Numbered from the stretch's first letter, positions 44,340 through 53,882 are shown. The stretch is 64,000 nucleotides of DNA from Salibacterium lacus (GCF_042684865.1 NZ_JBHUML010000005.1:310001-374000); one strand, 5' to 3'. The notes: generated from the sequence alone by a model not told the origin. Made by a program: numbers and translations.

Positions 44340-45176
44340 CTACTTCACAGCACTTCCCAGCATGCCGGAAATAAAATGCTTCTGCAGTATAAGAAATACA
44401 ATAATAATTGGAACTGTAGCTAAAGAGATTCCCATCATCATCTGGCCGTAGTCCGTATAGGAAACCCCGTTCAACGTAGACAGCGCTACCGGGAAGGTAT
44501 ACATTTCCTCCGAACGTATAGCGACAAGCGGCCACATAAAGTTATTCCACTGATACATAAACAAAAAGATAGACGTTGCCGCAAGAGCCGGCTTCATAGA
44601 TGGAAGAACAATCTTTAAAAAGATTTTAAACTCGTGCGCTCCATCCAACCGGGCGGATTCAAGCAGCGAATCCGGAAAGGCTAAAAAGTTCTGCCGCATG
44701 AGAAAAATAGCAAACGGATAGCACAACTGCGGCGCGATCAGCGCGAAATACGTATCCAACAAACCGTAAGCAGCCATCATTTGAAACAACGGAATAATCG
44801 TCGCCTGGTATGGAATCATCATAGAAAGGATCATGATAATAAAAATCGTGTTCTGCCCTTTAAACCTGAATTTTGCAAAGGCATAGGCAGCCGCCGTACT
44901 CACAATGAGCGCAATCACTACGTACATCCCTGCTACAAAAAGGGAATTGAACATGACACGCCAGATCCCCACTGAATTATTCAGATTCACCAGATTCTCC
45001 ATGAACTGACCACCGAACGTGAGGGTAGGCGGACTTGAAATCATTTTATCCGATGTATTCGTCGAGCCGACAATCATCCAATAAAACGGGAAAACGGAAA
45101 TAATCAAAAATACGGTTAACAGCGTATACATTCCCAGTTTTGCCAGCAATCGCTGTTTAGTAGTGGACTGTTTCAT
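44340..45176 (-). CDS. Carbohydrate ABC transporter permease (MalG/CUT1 type)
   Basis: A 278-residue protein with six membrane helices and the EAA loop LESARLDGAHEFKIFLKIVLPSMKP at about 178-202. The start overlaps the other permease (ATGA). It forms the channel with the protein at 45173; the ATPase must come from elsewhere. Confidence 0.94.
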   Translation of the reverse strand: MKQSTTKQRLLAKLGMYTLLTVFLIISVFPFYWMIVGSTNTSDKMISSPPTLTFGGQFMENLVNLNNSVGIWRVMFNSLFVAGMYVVIALIVSTAAAYAFAKFRFKGQNTIFIIMILSMMIPYQATIIPLFQMMAAYGLLDTYFALIAPQLCYPFAIFLMRQNFLAFPDSLLESARLDGAHEFKIFLKIVLPSMKPALAATSIFLFMYQWNNFMWPLVAIRSEEMYTFPVALSTLNGVSYTDYGQMMMGISLATVPIIIVFLILQKHFISGMLGSAVK

Positions 45177-46027
45177 GATTTATCCCCCGTAATTTTAAAT
45201 TGGCCGTATGAAAGGATTGCTACTAAAACAACCACAACATACGCTACAGCACTGCCATAGCTGAAATCAAAGTACTCAAAACCGTTTTCATAAATGTACA
45301 GGCCTAGTGTCATGGTTGAATTTCCCGGACCGCCGCCTGTCAGGTTAAACGGTTCATCAAAAAGCTGCAGCGTTCCGATCGTTGAAAGAATCCCTGCAAA
45401 AAGAATAATAGGTTTTAAACTTGGAACCGTAATAGAAAAGAACTGGCGGATTTTCCCCGCCCCATCAATGGAAGCAGCTTCATACATTTCTTCAGGAACA
45501 TTCTGTAATCCCGCCAGGAAAATGATCATGTTGTATCCGACCCAGCGCCACGTCATCGCCAGTACTATCGAAAATTTTGCCCACGCGGAATCAGACAACC
45601 ACGGAACCCCGTTCAATCCGATGAAACGGAGCAGTTCATTAAACAGCCCGTTATCCTGCATCATGATAGAAAATAAAAGCGAATAGGCGACAAGAGAAGT
45701 GACCGCCGGCAGGAAAAATGAAACCCTGAACAGTGCCTTCAACCTAAGCAATTGACTATTCAGCACACTGGCAAGAATCAGTGCCAGTATAAGCATGAGC
45801 GGCACCTGTAAAATAAATATAATGAAGGTATTGGACAATGCCGTCCAAAAAATACTGTCATTTAAAAGACGTGTATAGTTGGACAGTCCTGCAAACGTAT
45901 ACGTCCCATTTTCCTGTTGGTGAAAACTTAAATAAAGAGAAGCAATAATCGGATACGCCGTAAAGATTAAAAATAATATTACTGCAGGTGCAATAAAATA
46001 ATACGGAGCTTTTGTCTGTTTCATCAT
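45173..46027 (-). CDS. Carbohydrate ABC transporter permease (MalF/CUT1 type)
   Basis: A 284-residue protein with six membrane helices and the EAA loop MYEAASIDGAGKIRQFFSIT at about 173-192. It starts 77 bases after the binding-protein gene; a hairpin lies in that gap. Confidence 0.94.
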   Translation of the reverse strand: MMKQTKAPYYFIAPAVILFLIFTAYPIIASLYLSFHQQENGTYTFAGLSNYTRLLNDSIFWTALSNTFIIFILQVPLMLILALILASVLNSQLLRLKALFRVSFFLPAVTSLVAYSLLFSIMMQDNGLFNELLRFIGLNGVPWLSDSAWAKFSIVLAMTWRWVGYNMIIFLAGLQNVPEEMYEAASIDGAGKIRQFFSITVPSLKPIILFAGILSTIGTLQLFDEPFNLTGGGPGNSTMTLGLYIYENGFEYFDFSYGSAVAYVVVVLVAILSYGQFKITGDKS

Positions 46028-46060
46028 TCACCCAGCCTTTTGCGCAGATTGTGAAATGGA

Positions 46061-46098
46061 AGAGAATAAAGGGCAGGAATTCACGCCCTTTATTCTCT
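46061..46098 (-). promoter_or_regulatory. Hairpin between the binding-protein and permease genes
   Basis: A 14-bp perfect stem AGAGAATAAAGGGC/GCCCTTTATTCTCT with a 10-base loop. Such a hairpin after the first gene of a sugar ABC operon commonly protects or ends part of the transcript, giving more binding protein than permease. Confidence 0.75.
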
Positions 46099-46104
46099 AA
46101 TCTC

Positions 46105-47391
46105 TTAATTGTTAATCCGGTTCGAAAGACGGTCTTGCGCACTTTCAAGCGCTTGTTCTACATCCGTCCCTTCAGCTGCTTCAGACTGGGCTGTTTCCGC
46201 CTCATCACGAGCCAGACTGTAGTCACCGGTATAGTTAGCCGGTGGAATCTCATCCATCATGCCGGCAAACGTTTCCCAAATCTGCTGATCGTTGAAATAA
46301 GGAACGGACTCGGTAAACGCCTCTTCATCGTAAATCGTATTCAGCGAAGGAAACAGACCACCTTCCATTGCTGTCAGCTGTACATCTTCAGAGGTAGAAA
46401 AGAATTCCATAAATTCATACGCCAGGTCCGGGTTCTCTGTATCAGCATTAATCATAAAGTTACTTCCCCCAAGGTTCGCGGCCCGATTGCCACCTTCTTC
46501 AAAGGCAGGCAGAGGGAATACACCCCAATTTCCTTCCAGATCCGGCGCCTGTTCTGTCAACGAACCCGAAAGCCACGCTCCGCTTGGTGCCGTAGCAACC
46601 TCCCCGGAAGCCAAGCCGCCAAGCCAGGCATCCCAGCCGACTAAATTCTCATTCAACCCTTCTTCATCAAGCGTCTGAACAACTTCCATCGCCCGAACGG
46701 ATTCCTCCGATGTTAAATTGATGTTATCTTCCTCATCAAAATAGAACGTTCCCTGCTGATTCAGCATCATGCGGTAAACACCATCATCATTATTAATATC
46801 GATTCCTGTCATCGCCACATCAAGTTCATCACGCAGAACGTGCCCTGCTTCGATAAAATCATCCCACGTTTCGATCTCATCCGCGTTAATCCCAGCTTCT
46901 TCAAACAAATCCGTCCGGTAGAAAACCCCGCCCGGACCCGCATCAAAAGGAACGCCGTAGGTGCTTCCATCTAAAGTGAGCAGCTCGTTCTTAAATTCAG
47001 GAAACTTATCACTATGCGCTTCTTGAAATCCATACTCATCTAAAGCAAGAAAAGCATCTGAAAAATTATTCAAATATCCCTGCACGCGATCGTCTTCAAT
47101 CAGCATAATATCCGGAAGACCTTCCCCTTGCGCCTGAAGCCCTGTGGTGATTTGTTCGTAAACATCAGGAGTACCCTGCTCCCTGATATCCAGTTCAAAT
47201 CCCGGATTCTCTTCCGCGAACCGTTCCGCTGCTTCTTCCATCACAGGGATGTTTATATTCCATGCCCAGGCCGTCAGTGTCTTCGTAGAATCGCCGCCAT
47301 CCCCATCAGAACTCGAACCTTCGCCGCCATTCCCACTGCAGGCCCCAAGAACCATCGCCGATGTCGATAAAGCCAGTATTAATTTTTTCAA
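46105..47391 (-). CDS. Extracellular sugar-binding lipoprotein of the galactoside ABC transporter
   Basis: A 428-residue family 1 solute-binding protein starting at TTG with GGGGGAGG upstream. Lipobox VLGAC (Cys18) anchors it outside. The family signature includes TLTAWAWNINIP at about 34-45, and the region near 300 (GSNFMINADTENPDLAYEFMEF) is typical. It captures the oligosaccharide for the two permeases. First gene of the operon. Confidence 0.93.
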   Translation of the reverse strand: MKKLILALSTSAMVLGACSGNGGEGSSSDGDGGDSTKTLTAWAWNINIPVMEEAAERFAEENPGFELDIREQGTPDVYEQITTGLQAQGEGLPDIMLIEDDRVQGYLNNFSDAFLALDEYGFQEAHSDKFPEFKNELLTLDGSTYGVPFDAGPGGVFYRTDLFEEAGINADEIETWDDFIEAGHVLRDELDVAMTGIDINNDDGVYRMMLNQQGTFYFDEEDNINLTSEESVRAMEVVQTLDEEGLNENLVGWDAWLGGLASGEVATAPSGAWLSGSLTEQAPDLEGNWGVFPLPAFEEGGNRAANLGGSNFMINADTENPDLAYEFMEFFSTSEDVQLTAMEGGLFPSLNTIYDEEAFTESVPYFNDQQIWETFAGMMDEIPPANYTGDYSLARDEAETAQSEAAEGTDVEQALESAQDRLSNRINN

Positions 47392-47415
47392 ATTACATCC
47401 TCCCCCTTACAATAA

Positions 47416-47464
47416 TGAAAGCCCTTTCAACTATTATAGTAAACACATTGCGTAAATATGTCAA
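47416..47464 (-). promoter_or_regulatory. Sigma-A promoter and palindromic operator of the galactoside operon
   Basis: On the minus strand TTGACA (47459-47464), a 17-base spacer and TACTAT (47436-47441). Right after the -10, TGAAAGGGCTTTCA (47416-47429) is an almost perfect palindrome of the LacI/CcpA operator type (TGAAAGCGCTTTCA with one central change). Either the operon's LacI protein or CcpA could bind it. Confidence 0.85.
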
Positions 47465-47526
47465 TTAAATTTAGTAAATGTTTTATTTTATTTTTTACCT
47501 TGTCCACTCTGCATCACTTCCACGGA

Positions 47527-47569
47527 CAAAAAAATGGATGAAACCACAACATTAGTGGCTTCATCCATC
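47527..47569 (-). terminator. Terminator pointing leftward upstream of the galactoside promoter
   Basis: Stem GATGGATGAAGCCAC ... GTGGTTTCATCC followed on the minus strand by seven T. It would end a minus-strand transcript from the 47.6-48 kb region, where no intact gene is left, and it insulates the operon promoter. Confidence 0.8.
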
Positions 47570-47805
47570 TCAGGAGTTTTATTGTGTTTATGATCCGTCA
47601 GGAAGCTCGTTATCACAGGAAGCGTGCAGACCGGCGTGGTGTACTGGTTTTACAACCTTCTCGTCCACGCCGGTGGACGGGGGCAACGTGCAGACTATTA
47701 CCGGGAACGCCATGTTCACAGACCGCACAGCAGACGGATTTTTCCTCGACCCCTTCAGCCGAGCCCCCGCTTTTCGCACATCGCTGGGCTTTCCGGTCGG
47801 TATTT

Positions 47806-47993
47806 TCGCTTGCGATGAATCAGAAGGAGCCGTAATCAGAGTAAGTATCGGATACTCCGCCTTTCTTGTCGGTCCGCCGATTCTGGGGTTATTTGGAGAA
47901 GTCATGGGGCTGCTGCCTGCTTTTGTTTTTGTCCTTGTCGGACTCTTCCTGGCTGGGATCGCTTCTTCGTCTGTAAAAAAACGGCTTGAATAA
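47806..47993 (+). pseudogene. C-terminal relic of an MFS transporter
   Basis: The reading RVSIGYSAFLVGPPILGLFGEVMG followed by a hydrophobic helix and SSSVKKRLE is the last two helices of a major-facilitator protein. Upstream DNA to 47590 does not continue the family. No ribosome site. The stretch 47570-47805 shows no other recognisable gene. Confidence 0.6.
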
Positions 47994-48171
47994 GTCCTGC
48001 CGGCTTTACGGAACAGCTTCATGACGTATCAGCTATGCCAGGCCTGCTTGTGTGTTACTTTTCTTAATAAACCAGCGACCCATCATCAAATTTTCTTTCT
48101 CGGGGTTCTATGGTATACTTTTAGAAAAGCCGGCATATACTAGTACCATTTCTAATGAAGGTGGTATCAGC

Positions 48172-48375
48172 ATGTGCAGAGATGAGGAGGATAAGTCTTT
48201 GTCCATCCCAACAATCAAGCCGATGAAAGTTAACTTTGACAGTGAAGAAGAACGTCAAAATTTTATTGACTGGGCGGAAGGAAAAAATAAAAAAGAACCT
48301 GAAAACATGGAAGAAGTCCGCAAAGGTGTGAAAAAAGCAAGAGAAATGAGAAAATGCGGTAATTTTAACGTCTAA
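48172..48375 (+). CDS. 67-residue charged protein, candidate antitoxin
   Basis: Starts at 48172 after AAGGTGG. Charged, helical and soluble (EEERQNFIDWAEGKNKKEPENMEEVRK-type composition). Its stop codon shares a base with the start of the GNAT gene (TAATG), so the two are translated together. Size, order and coupling fit an antitoxin in front of a GNAT toxin, but it does not show a ribbon-helix-helix DUF1778 pattern. A TATACT -10 box near 48115 may drive the pair. Confidence 0.65.
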   Translation: MCRDEEDKSLSIPTIKPMKVNFDSEEERQNFIDWAEGKNKKEPENMEEVRKGVKKAREMRKCGNFNV

Positions 48376-48902
48376 TGCATCTTGATCTCATTTCTAATAT
48401 GCCAGCTGACACCGTTCAATCCTTTTCTTGTTCAAGCCCCAATAATTTTATAGAATCATTTTTAAAAGAAAATGCCCTCAGCTATCATCAGCAAAACCTT
48501 GCCAAAACGCATACTGTTCAGAATGACAGCGGCCATTTTATTGGCTTTTTCACCTTGTTTTCTGACTATATCCCCATACCAAAATCTAAATTAAAAAAAG
48601 AAGACTGGACAGTGCAATCAATTATAGGAAAGCAAATGTACCCAGCCATCAGAATTCATGCGATAGGCATTGATCATGCCTTTCAAGGAAACAATCACGG
48701 GAAGTGGCTAATGTATATCGCACTTGATATATGCAGAGAAATCTCTGAGTCTGTGGGAGTGGTGTTTGTATCCGTTGAATCCTTCACAAATACTATCGAT
48801 TTTTATAAAAAGTGTGGATTTACCTATTTAAACAGAATGAGCCGGGATCTTCATAATATGGTTCTGAAGATTGATGATCTAAAAGACAACACCACTTTAT
48901 AA
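48375..48902 (+). CDS. GNAT-family acetyltransferase, candidate toxin
   Basis: A 175-residue GNAT protein. The acetyl-CoA loop lies in IHAIGIDHAFQGNNHGKWLMYIALDIC (pattern Q-G-N-N-H-G-K, about 95-115), and the C-terminal VFVSVESFTNTIDFYKKCGF is the usual motif B. Size and fold agree with tRNA-acetylating toxins of the TacT/AtaT/KacT type, which are also encoded directly after a small antitoxin. Alternatively it is an ordinary acetyltransferase. AT-rich, in contrast to the sugar operon. Confidence 0.8.
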   Translation: MHLDLISNMPADTVQSFSCSSPNNFIESFLKENALSYHQQNLAKTHTVQNDSGHFIGFFTLFSDYIPIPKSKLKKEDWTVQSIIGKQMYPAIRIHAIGIDHAFQGNNHGKWLMYIALDICREISESVGVVFVSVESFTNTIDFYKKCGFTYLNRMSRDLHNMVLKIDDLKDNTTL

Positions 48903-49005
48903 ATTGTAAAGCTGCCACTACGGGCAACCTTTTTTGTTTGCATACTTCTATACTTTATCTTGCAATCTTCTTAACTTCTATTTTTCACTAAACAATTAGT
49001 GAAAA

Positions 49006-49155
49006 TCAGTTCTTGCAACCATTTTTTTCACATGTGATTCTAGCACTTGTATTAACCCAATGGCTTAAATGCTCTCTAGTATTACTTCCACAACCAGTTG
49101 TACCACCTTTTGATCCACTGTGCACAATTCCAGTAGGTTCATGTTTAACCGGCAT
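49006..49155 (-). CDS. 49-residue Cys-containing small protein
   Basis: Begins MPVKHEPTGIVHSGSKGG at 49155, eight bases after GGAGGTGAA, which strongly supports translation. It has three Cys (TGCGSN, ITCEKNGCKN) and several His, so it could bind a metal. A short hairpin (48982-49005) follows the stop. No family recognised. It lies between the GNAT pair and the hsdR relic; the rest of 48903-49288 looks empty. Confidence 0.6.
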   Translation of the reverse strand: MPVKHEPTGIVHSGSKGGTTGCGSNTREHLSHWVNTSARITCEKNGCKN

Positions 49156-49288
49156 ATTTTCACCTCCATAATACAAGATTAGATATTTTTAACCTATTTC
49201 CCTAAAAAGCAACATGTAAACAATCTTTTACAAATCTTCAACATGTGAATTTAAGCGTTTAGACTACTTCTGCTTTTAAACCTATAAA

Positions 49289-51390
49289 TTAAATCTGTGA
49301 CTGCCGTTCATACACCCGCTTCATCATCTCGAGCATCATCATTTCCTTGAACTCGTCATCATCCATAATCTTGGAAAAAATGTTTTGGTCTTTATCCATA
49401 CGTTCAATCCATTTGTTGATGAACTCTTTCTCGAAAGCGTACTGATAGTTGTCCATGGAGTTGGAACGGGCCTTCTGGGCCAGGTCCATATCGTTATACA
49501 TTTCTTCCTCCACGGCTTCCATGGAAAGGCGGTCACTATCATCAAAATCTGTCGCGAAGCGTTCGTTTAAACGTTCGATGATAGAAGATAGATTATCCTT
49601 GTCGTCTTCGGACTTTTTGCTGCCGGATGCGACGTGGCCGCCTACAGCATAGTCTCCTCCGCTTTCCAGTGTAATCATACCTTCCTGCTGTTTCTGCAGC
49701 CGGTAGAAAGCCAGTTCCACTTCATTGCTGTCGATATGAAAGGTTTCGCGGTCTCCGTTGTCACGCTGGATTTTCTTGAGAAAGAAACGCCCAAAAGTGT
49801 GGAGCTTGTGCAGATCCAGATCCTGAAATGGAATGATCTGGGACAGGAAAGAATATAAACGTACAAACTTATTCAGTTGATCGCGGAAAAGTTCCTGTTC
49901 TTCTTCCGTTTTTTGATCAAAGCGTTCCACCGCTGGATCCAGCAGCCCGTGCAGACGGCGCTGATCCACCACCCGTTCAATATTAAAGTCCGGCTTGAAA
50001 TAAAGCTGGCAGAAAGCATCTACTTCCGAATCTGTATACACCTGAGCTTCCTCAAGATCATCCACGAGATCATAAAGCATGTTAGGATCTGTTGTTTCAT
50101 CGATCATTGTTTTTTCATAATACGGCTGAAACGCTTCCTGTATATCTTCCGCTTTATTGGCGAAATCCAGCACAAACGTATCTTCTTTTCCCGGGCATGT
50201 CCTGTTCAACCGGGACAAGGTCTGAATAGCTTTCACACCATGTAATTTTTTGTCGACATACATCGTGTGAAGTAGGGGTTGATCGAAACCGGTCTGGAAC
50301 TTTTCAGCCACAATCATAACTTCGAATTCTTCTTCAAACCGGCGCGGCACTTCACTTTCCGGGAATTGATTCATTCCGGCTTCGGTATATTCCTGCGCGT
50401 ATTCATCCTGAACCGTGCCGGAAAAGGCGACAAGCGGTTTGACATCTGTATATCCTTTTTCCCGGATGTATTTTTCAAACGCTTCTTTATAACGGACAGC
50501 ATGTAGTCGGGACGACGTGACGACCATTGCTTTGGCATTTCCCTGAATTTTGTGCTGGGTGATGCGGCGGAAATGTTCAATCATGACTTCCGCTTTTTGA
50601 GAAATATTATGCGGGTGAAGGCTGACAAATCGAGCAATAGCCCGGGAAGCTTTTTTCTTATCCACTTCCGGATCATCTTCTATCTGCCTGGACAGATGGA
50701 AAAAGGTTTCATAGGTTGTGTAGTTTTCAAGAACATCCAGTATGAATCCTTCTTCTATGGCCTGGCGCATCGAGTACAGATGAAACGGTTCGGGAAGCTG
50801 CTCCACGTCTCTTGGTGTACCAAACATTTCAAGTGTTTTCTTTTTAGGTGTAGCCGTAAACAGCCGTAAACGCATAAAAACTTAAATGGCTCTGTTTCCC
50901 ATGAGCCTGCATCGTCCGCAGCATTTCATCTTCAGCGTCCCGCTCCGATGGATCTTTTTCTTCCGCCTGTTCCAAACCGTTTGCACTCAGCACTTCTTTC
51001 ATCGATTTGGCTGATTCACCCGTCTGGGAGCTGTGAGCCTCATCAATAATGACAGCGTAGCGGCTTCCTTTCAGATTTTCTGCTTTGTCCAGGATGTAAG
51101 GGAATTTCTGCAGCGTCGTAATAATAATTCTGGTGCCGGCTTCCAATGCACGCGCCAGTTCCTTGGAGTGGTTTTCAATTTTTGCAACGACACCCTGCTT
51201 GTGTTCAAACTGATAAATCTTATCCTGCAGCTGCCGGTCAAGCACTTTTCGATCGGTAATAACGATGACAGAATCAAACAAGGGATGATCCGTCTCATCA
51301 TGCAGATTGGACAGACGGTACGACAGCCAGGCGATGGAATTCGATTTGCCGCTTCCTGCCGAATGCTGCACAAGGTAATTGGTGTCTAAT
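49289..51390 (-). pseudogene. hsdR: Broken type I restriction enzyme R subunit
   Basis: Two frames together encode the helicase and C-terminal parts of HsdR: Walker A QHSAGSGKSNSIAW at the 5' end, DEAH box VIIDEAHSSQTGE, and SFYAFTA, then after a frame change TPKKKTLEMFGTP and FQTGFDQPLLHTMYVDK. The frame change is caused by a 10-bp direct repeat AGCCGTAAAC at 50852-50861 and 50862-50871. The N-terminal nuclease domain is missing: an IS21-family element begins at about 51390 and no hsdR sequence is found on its other side. No hsdM or hsdS is present. The subunit cannot be functional. Confidence 0.9.
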
Positions 51391-51424
51391 CAAAACGAGT
51401 GAGGATGTGAAAGGGATGCTGGCA

Positions 51425-52876
51425 ATGCCTGATATTAAGCATATCAAAAACTTACGAAATGAAAAATCCTTTTCTATTAATGCCATTACAAAACGAACTG
51501 GGATCAGCTGGATAACAGCCAAAAAATATGCCGATCAAGACCACCTTCCTTCGGAAGCTACTCCCCGAAAACGAGGAATGATGTACGATGAGAAATGGGG
51601 AGAAATCGTTTCAGACTGGTTATTTGAAGACCGAGCTTTACAGAAGAAGTTAAGAAGAAATAATAAAGGAATCTATTTGGACTTGAAAAAAGAAGGATTT
51701 CCAGGATCGTACCGAACGGTGTGTCACTTTATTGCCGACTGGAAAGATACGCATGGCCTGGAATCGGAAAATGGCGGAAAAGCGTTCGAGCGATTAAATC
51801 ATCCTCCTGCGGATGCTCAGGTGGACTTCGGCCTCACCGAGGCCGTTCAGGATGGAAAGTTCAAAGATATTCACTGCTTAATCATGAGTCTTCCTTATAG
51901 TAATGGGGGATATGCTGTTCCGCTGCCGAGCGAAAACCAAGAATGTTTTCTCGAGGGACTCAAAACGCTTTTTGAACAGCTTGGCGCTGTGCCACGAAAA
52001 ATACGAATTGATAACCTGGCTGCAGCTGTCGTCAAAGCGCGGGGAACCCATGGAGAAACAGTATTCACAGAATCTTTTGAACATTTCGCTCTTCACTATG
52101 GTTTTGAACCCGAAGCCTGTAATGCCAGGAGAGGAAACGAAAAAGGACATGTGGAGAACAAGGTAGGGTATATACGATATAACTTCTTTACTCCTTCCCC
52201 GACTATACGGGATCTTAAGCATCTCCGAGAGATGTTGTGGGACAAGACAAAAAAAGATCAGGAACGATGCCATTATAAGAAAGAGCAGCCCATTGCTGAC
52301 CTCCTCGCAGAGGAACGAAAATATTGCTTAGCTTTACCTGAAGAGCCTTACCCTGTTTTCAAACAAACGACCGCAAAAGCCAATAAATATGGAGAAATAA
52401 CCCTGGATAATGAATTAATCCATGTTCCGAATACCCATCATCACAGCTACATTCATTTGATAACATACTGGGATCGATTTACGGTTCTTTCTCCTCACGG
52501 AGAAGTACTCGGGGAAGGGTATCGCCCTTACATGAATCATAAGAGAGAGATCCCTTGGCAGCCGATATTGAAAAACTGGTATCAAAAGCCGCGTTCCATT
52601 CCCTATTCACGATATTTCAATTATTTGCCCGGACGCATAGCGTCCTATCTAAGTATTGAATCCAAGGAATGGAGAAAAGAACGAGTGAAAAGTATCTTAG
52701 CGTTTCTTTCGACTCATACCATGGAAGAAATCAATGAAATGTTTTACGAGTTGATCCCTCATGATAACGCGGAAGAAACAAGCGGGCCCCATCATCCTTA
52801 CGATGTGAACTGGGATAAATATGATTCCCTTCAACCAGGCCATGTGGCTTCTACAGAGGAGGATCAGCATGAGTGA
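51425..52876 (+). CDS. IS21-family transposase IstA (element 1)
   Basis: About 483 residues. ATG at 51425 is nine bases from AAAGGG. An N-terminal helix-turn-helix (SFSINAITKRTGISWITAKKYAD) precedes the DDE domain with Asp in AQVDFGLTEA, Asp in RIDNLAAAVV and Glu in GHVENKVGY. The frame is intact and overlaps the istB start by eight bases, the normal IS21 arrangement. Its helper istB is split, so the element is probably inactive by itself. Confidence 0.95.
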   Translation: MPDIKHIKNLRNEKSFSINAITKRTGISWITAKKYADQDHLPSEATPRKRGMMYDEKWGEIVSDWLFEDRALQKKLRRNNKGIYLDLKKEGFPGSYRTVCHFIADWKDTHGLESENGGKAFERLNHPPADAQVDFGLTEAVQDGKFKDIHCLIMSLPYSNGGYAVPLPSENQECFLEGLKTLFEQLGAVPRKIRIDNLAAAVVKARGTHGETVFTESFEHFALHYGFEPEACNARRGNEKGHVENKVGYIRYNFFTPSPTIRDLKHLREMLWDKTKKDQERCHYKKEQPIADLLAEERKYCLALPEEPYPVFKQTTAKANKYGEITLDNELIHVPNTHHHSYIHLITYWDRFTVLSPHGEVLGEGYRPYMNHKREIPWQPILKNWYQKPRSIPYSRYFNYLPGRIASYLSIESKEWRKERVKSILAFLSTHTMEEINEMFYELIPHDNAEETSGPHHPYDVNWDKYDSLQPGHVASTEEDQHE

Positions 52877-52951
52877 CCGCCTGAAAGAAATGTGCAAATC
52901 GCTTCGTTTAGCTTATGTAGCCGACATTTATAAGACAATCCCCTTTGAAGA
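52869..52951 (+). pseudogene. 5' end of split istB (element 1)
   Basis: Encodes MSDRLKEMCKSLRLAYVADI and a few residues more, up to ...FEDE; cut by element 2 at the target GAAGA (52947-52951). The rest is at 55597-56236. Confidence 0.9.
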
Positions 52952-53102
52952 TGAGTACGGCGGACGACTTTTACCACTTATGCCATCTTTTTTACCACCT
53001 TTTGCGGATAAATGTACCACTTTATGCGATTCTTTTTACCACTCTTCGAAAAACGGGTGAAACCAGTCTTTTTATGGTTTCACCCGTTTTCATTATTATT
53101 TT

Positions 53103-53882
53103 CTAAAAGAGAGTGTTGTTCTCTTCCTGTTCTTTTTCTTGTTGGACGCCGAAACGTTCTCGCATAGATATCTTTCCGTCAATGAAAATGTCATACGAAT
53201 CATGGATAATACGGTCGAGAATGGCTTCTGCCAAGGTGCCGTCTCCCAGTTTTTCATACCATCCATCAATGTCGAATTGGGAACAAAAGATCGTAGATTG
53301 TTTAGCCTGACGCCTGGCATTAATGATTTCCAGCAGAAGAGCTGCTTCTTCATTGGTCAAAGCATGAAGCAGCCATTCATCAAGGATCAGTAGATCCACC
53401 TTCAACAGTTTTTTCATCAATTTAACGCAGCTGTCATTCTGCTGATATTTGGCTACTTTAAATGATTCTAATAAGTCAGGCAGTCGTGTATACTGAACCT
53501 GAAAAAACTGGCGGCATGCCTGTACTCCAAGAGCTGTAGCTATCCATGTTTTCCCGGACCCGGATACTCCTTTTAATATAACGTTTCGGCCATCCAGAAG
53601 ATAGTTCCCCGCGGCTAAACGGAGCAGTAAATGTTCATCCAACTTCCGATCCTCATAATATAAAATATCTTCTATCGAAGCTTCTTCTGGAAAGCCAGCT
53701 TGTTTCAGAAGGCGGTGTAATTTGTTATTTTTACGTTGGGATTCCTCATGATCAATCAAAATGCCTAATAGCGTGTCAAAATCCATCTCTCTGTTTTCTT
53801 TCCTTAAGAGAAGCGTTTCATAGGCTTCCGCCATGCCTGATAGTTTTAGGGTTTTTAGTTTATTGATATTCTGCTGGTTCAT
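53103..53882 (-). CDS. IS21-family helper ATPase IstB (element 2)
   Basis: A 259-residue AAA+ ATPase with Walker A GVSGSGKTWIATALG (about 105-119) and Walker B DLLILDEWLLH (about 169-179). Its start overlaps the istA stop (ATGA). IstB loads onto target DNA and recruits IstA. Intact. Confidence 0.95.
   Translation of the reverse strand: MNQQNINKLKTLKLSGMAEAYETLLLRKENREMDFDTLLGILIDHEESQRKNNKLHRLLKQAGFPEEASIEDILYYEDRKLDEHLLLRLAAGNYLLDGRNVILKGVSGSGKTWIATALGVQACRQFFQVQYTRLPDLLESFKVAKYQQNDSCVKLMKKLLKVDLLILDEWLLHALTNEEAALLLEIINARRQAKQSTIFCSQFDIDGWYEKLGDGTLAEAILDRIIHDSYDIFIDGKISMRERFGVQQEKEQEENNTLF

Noticed and set aside
47588..48022. Minus-strand 144-codon frame
   Set aside because: No ribosome site, and it overlaps the MFS relic on the other strand. 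Only its 3' end next to a terminator hints at a lost minus-strand gene.
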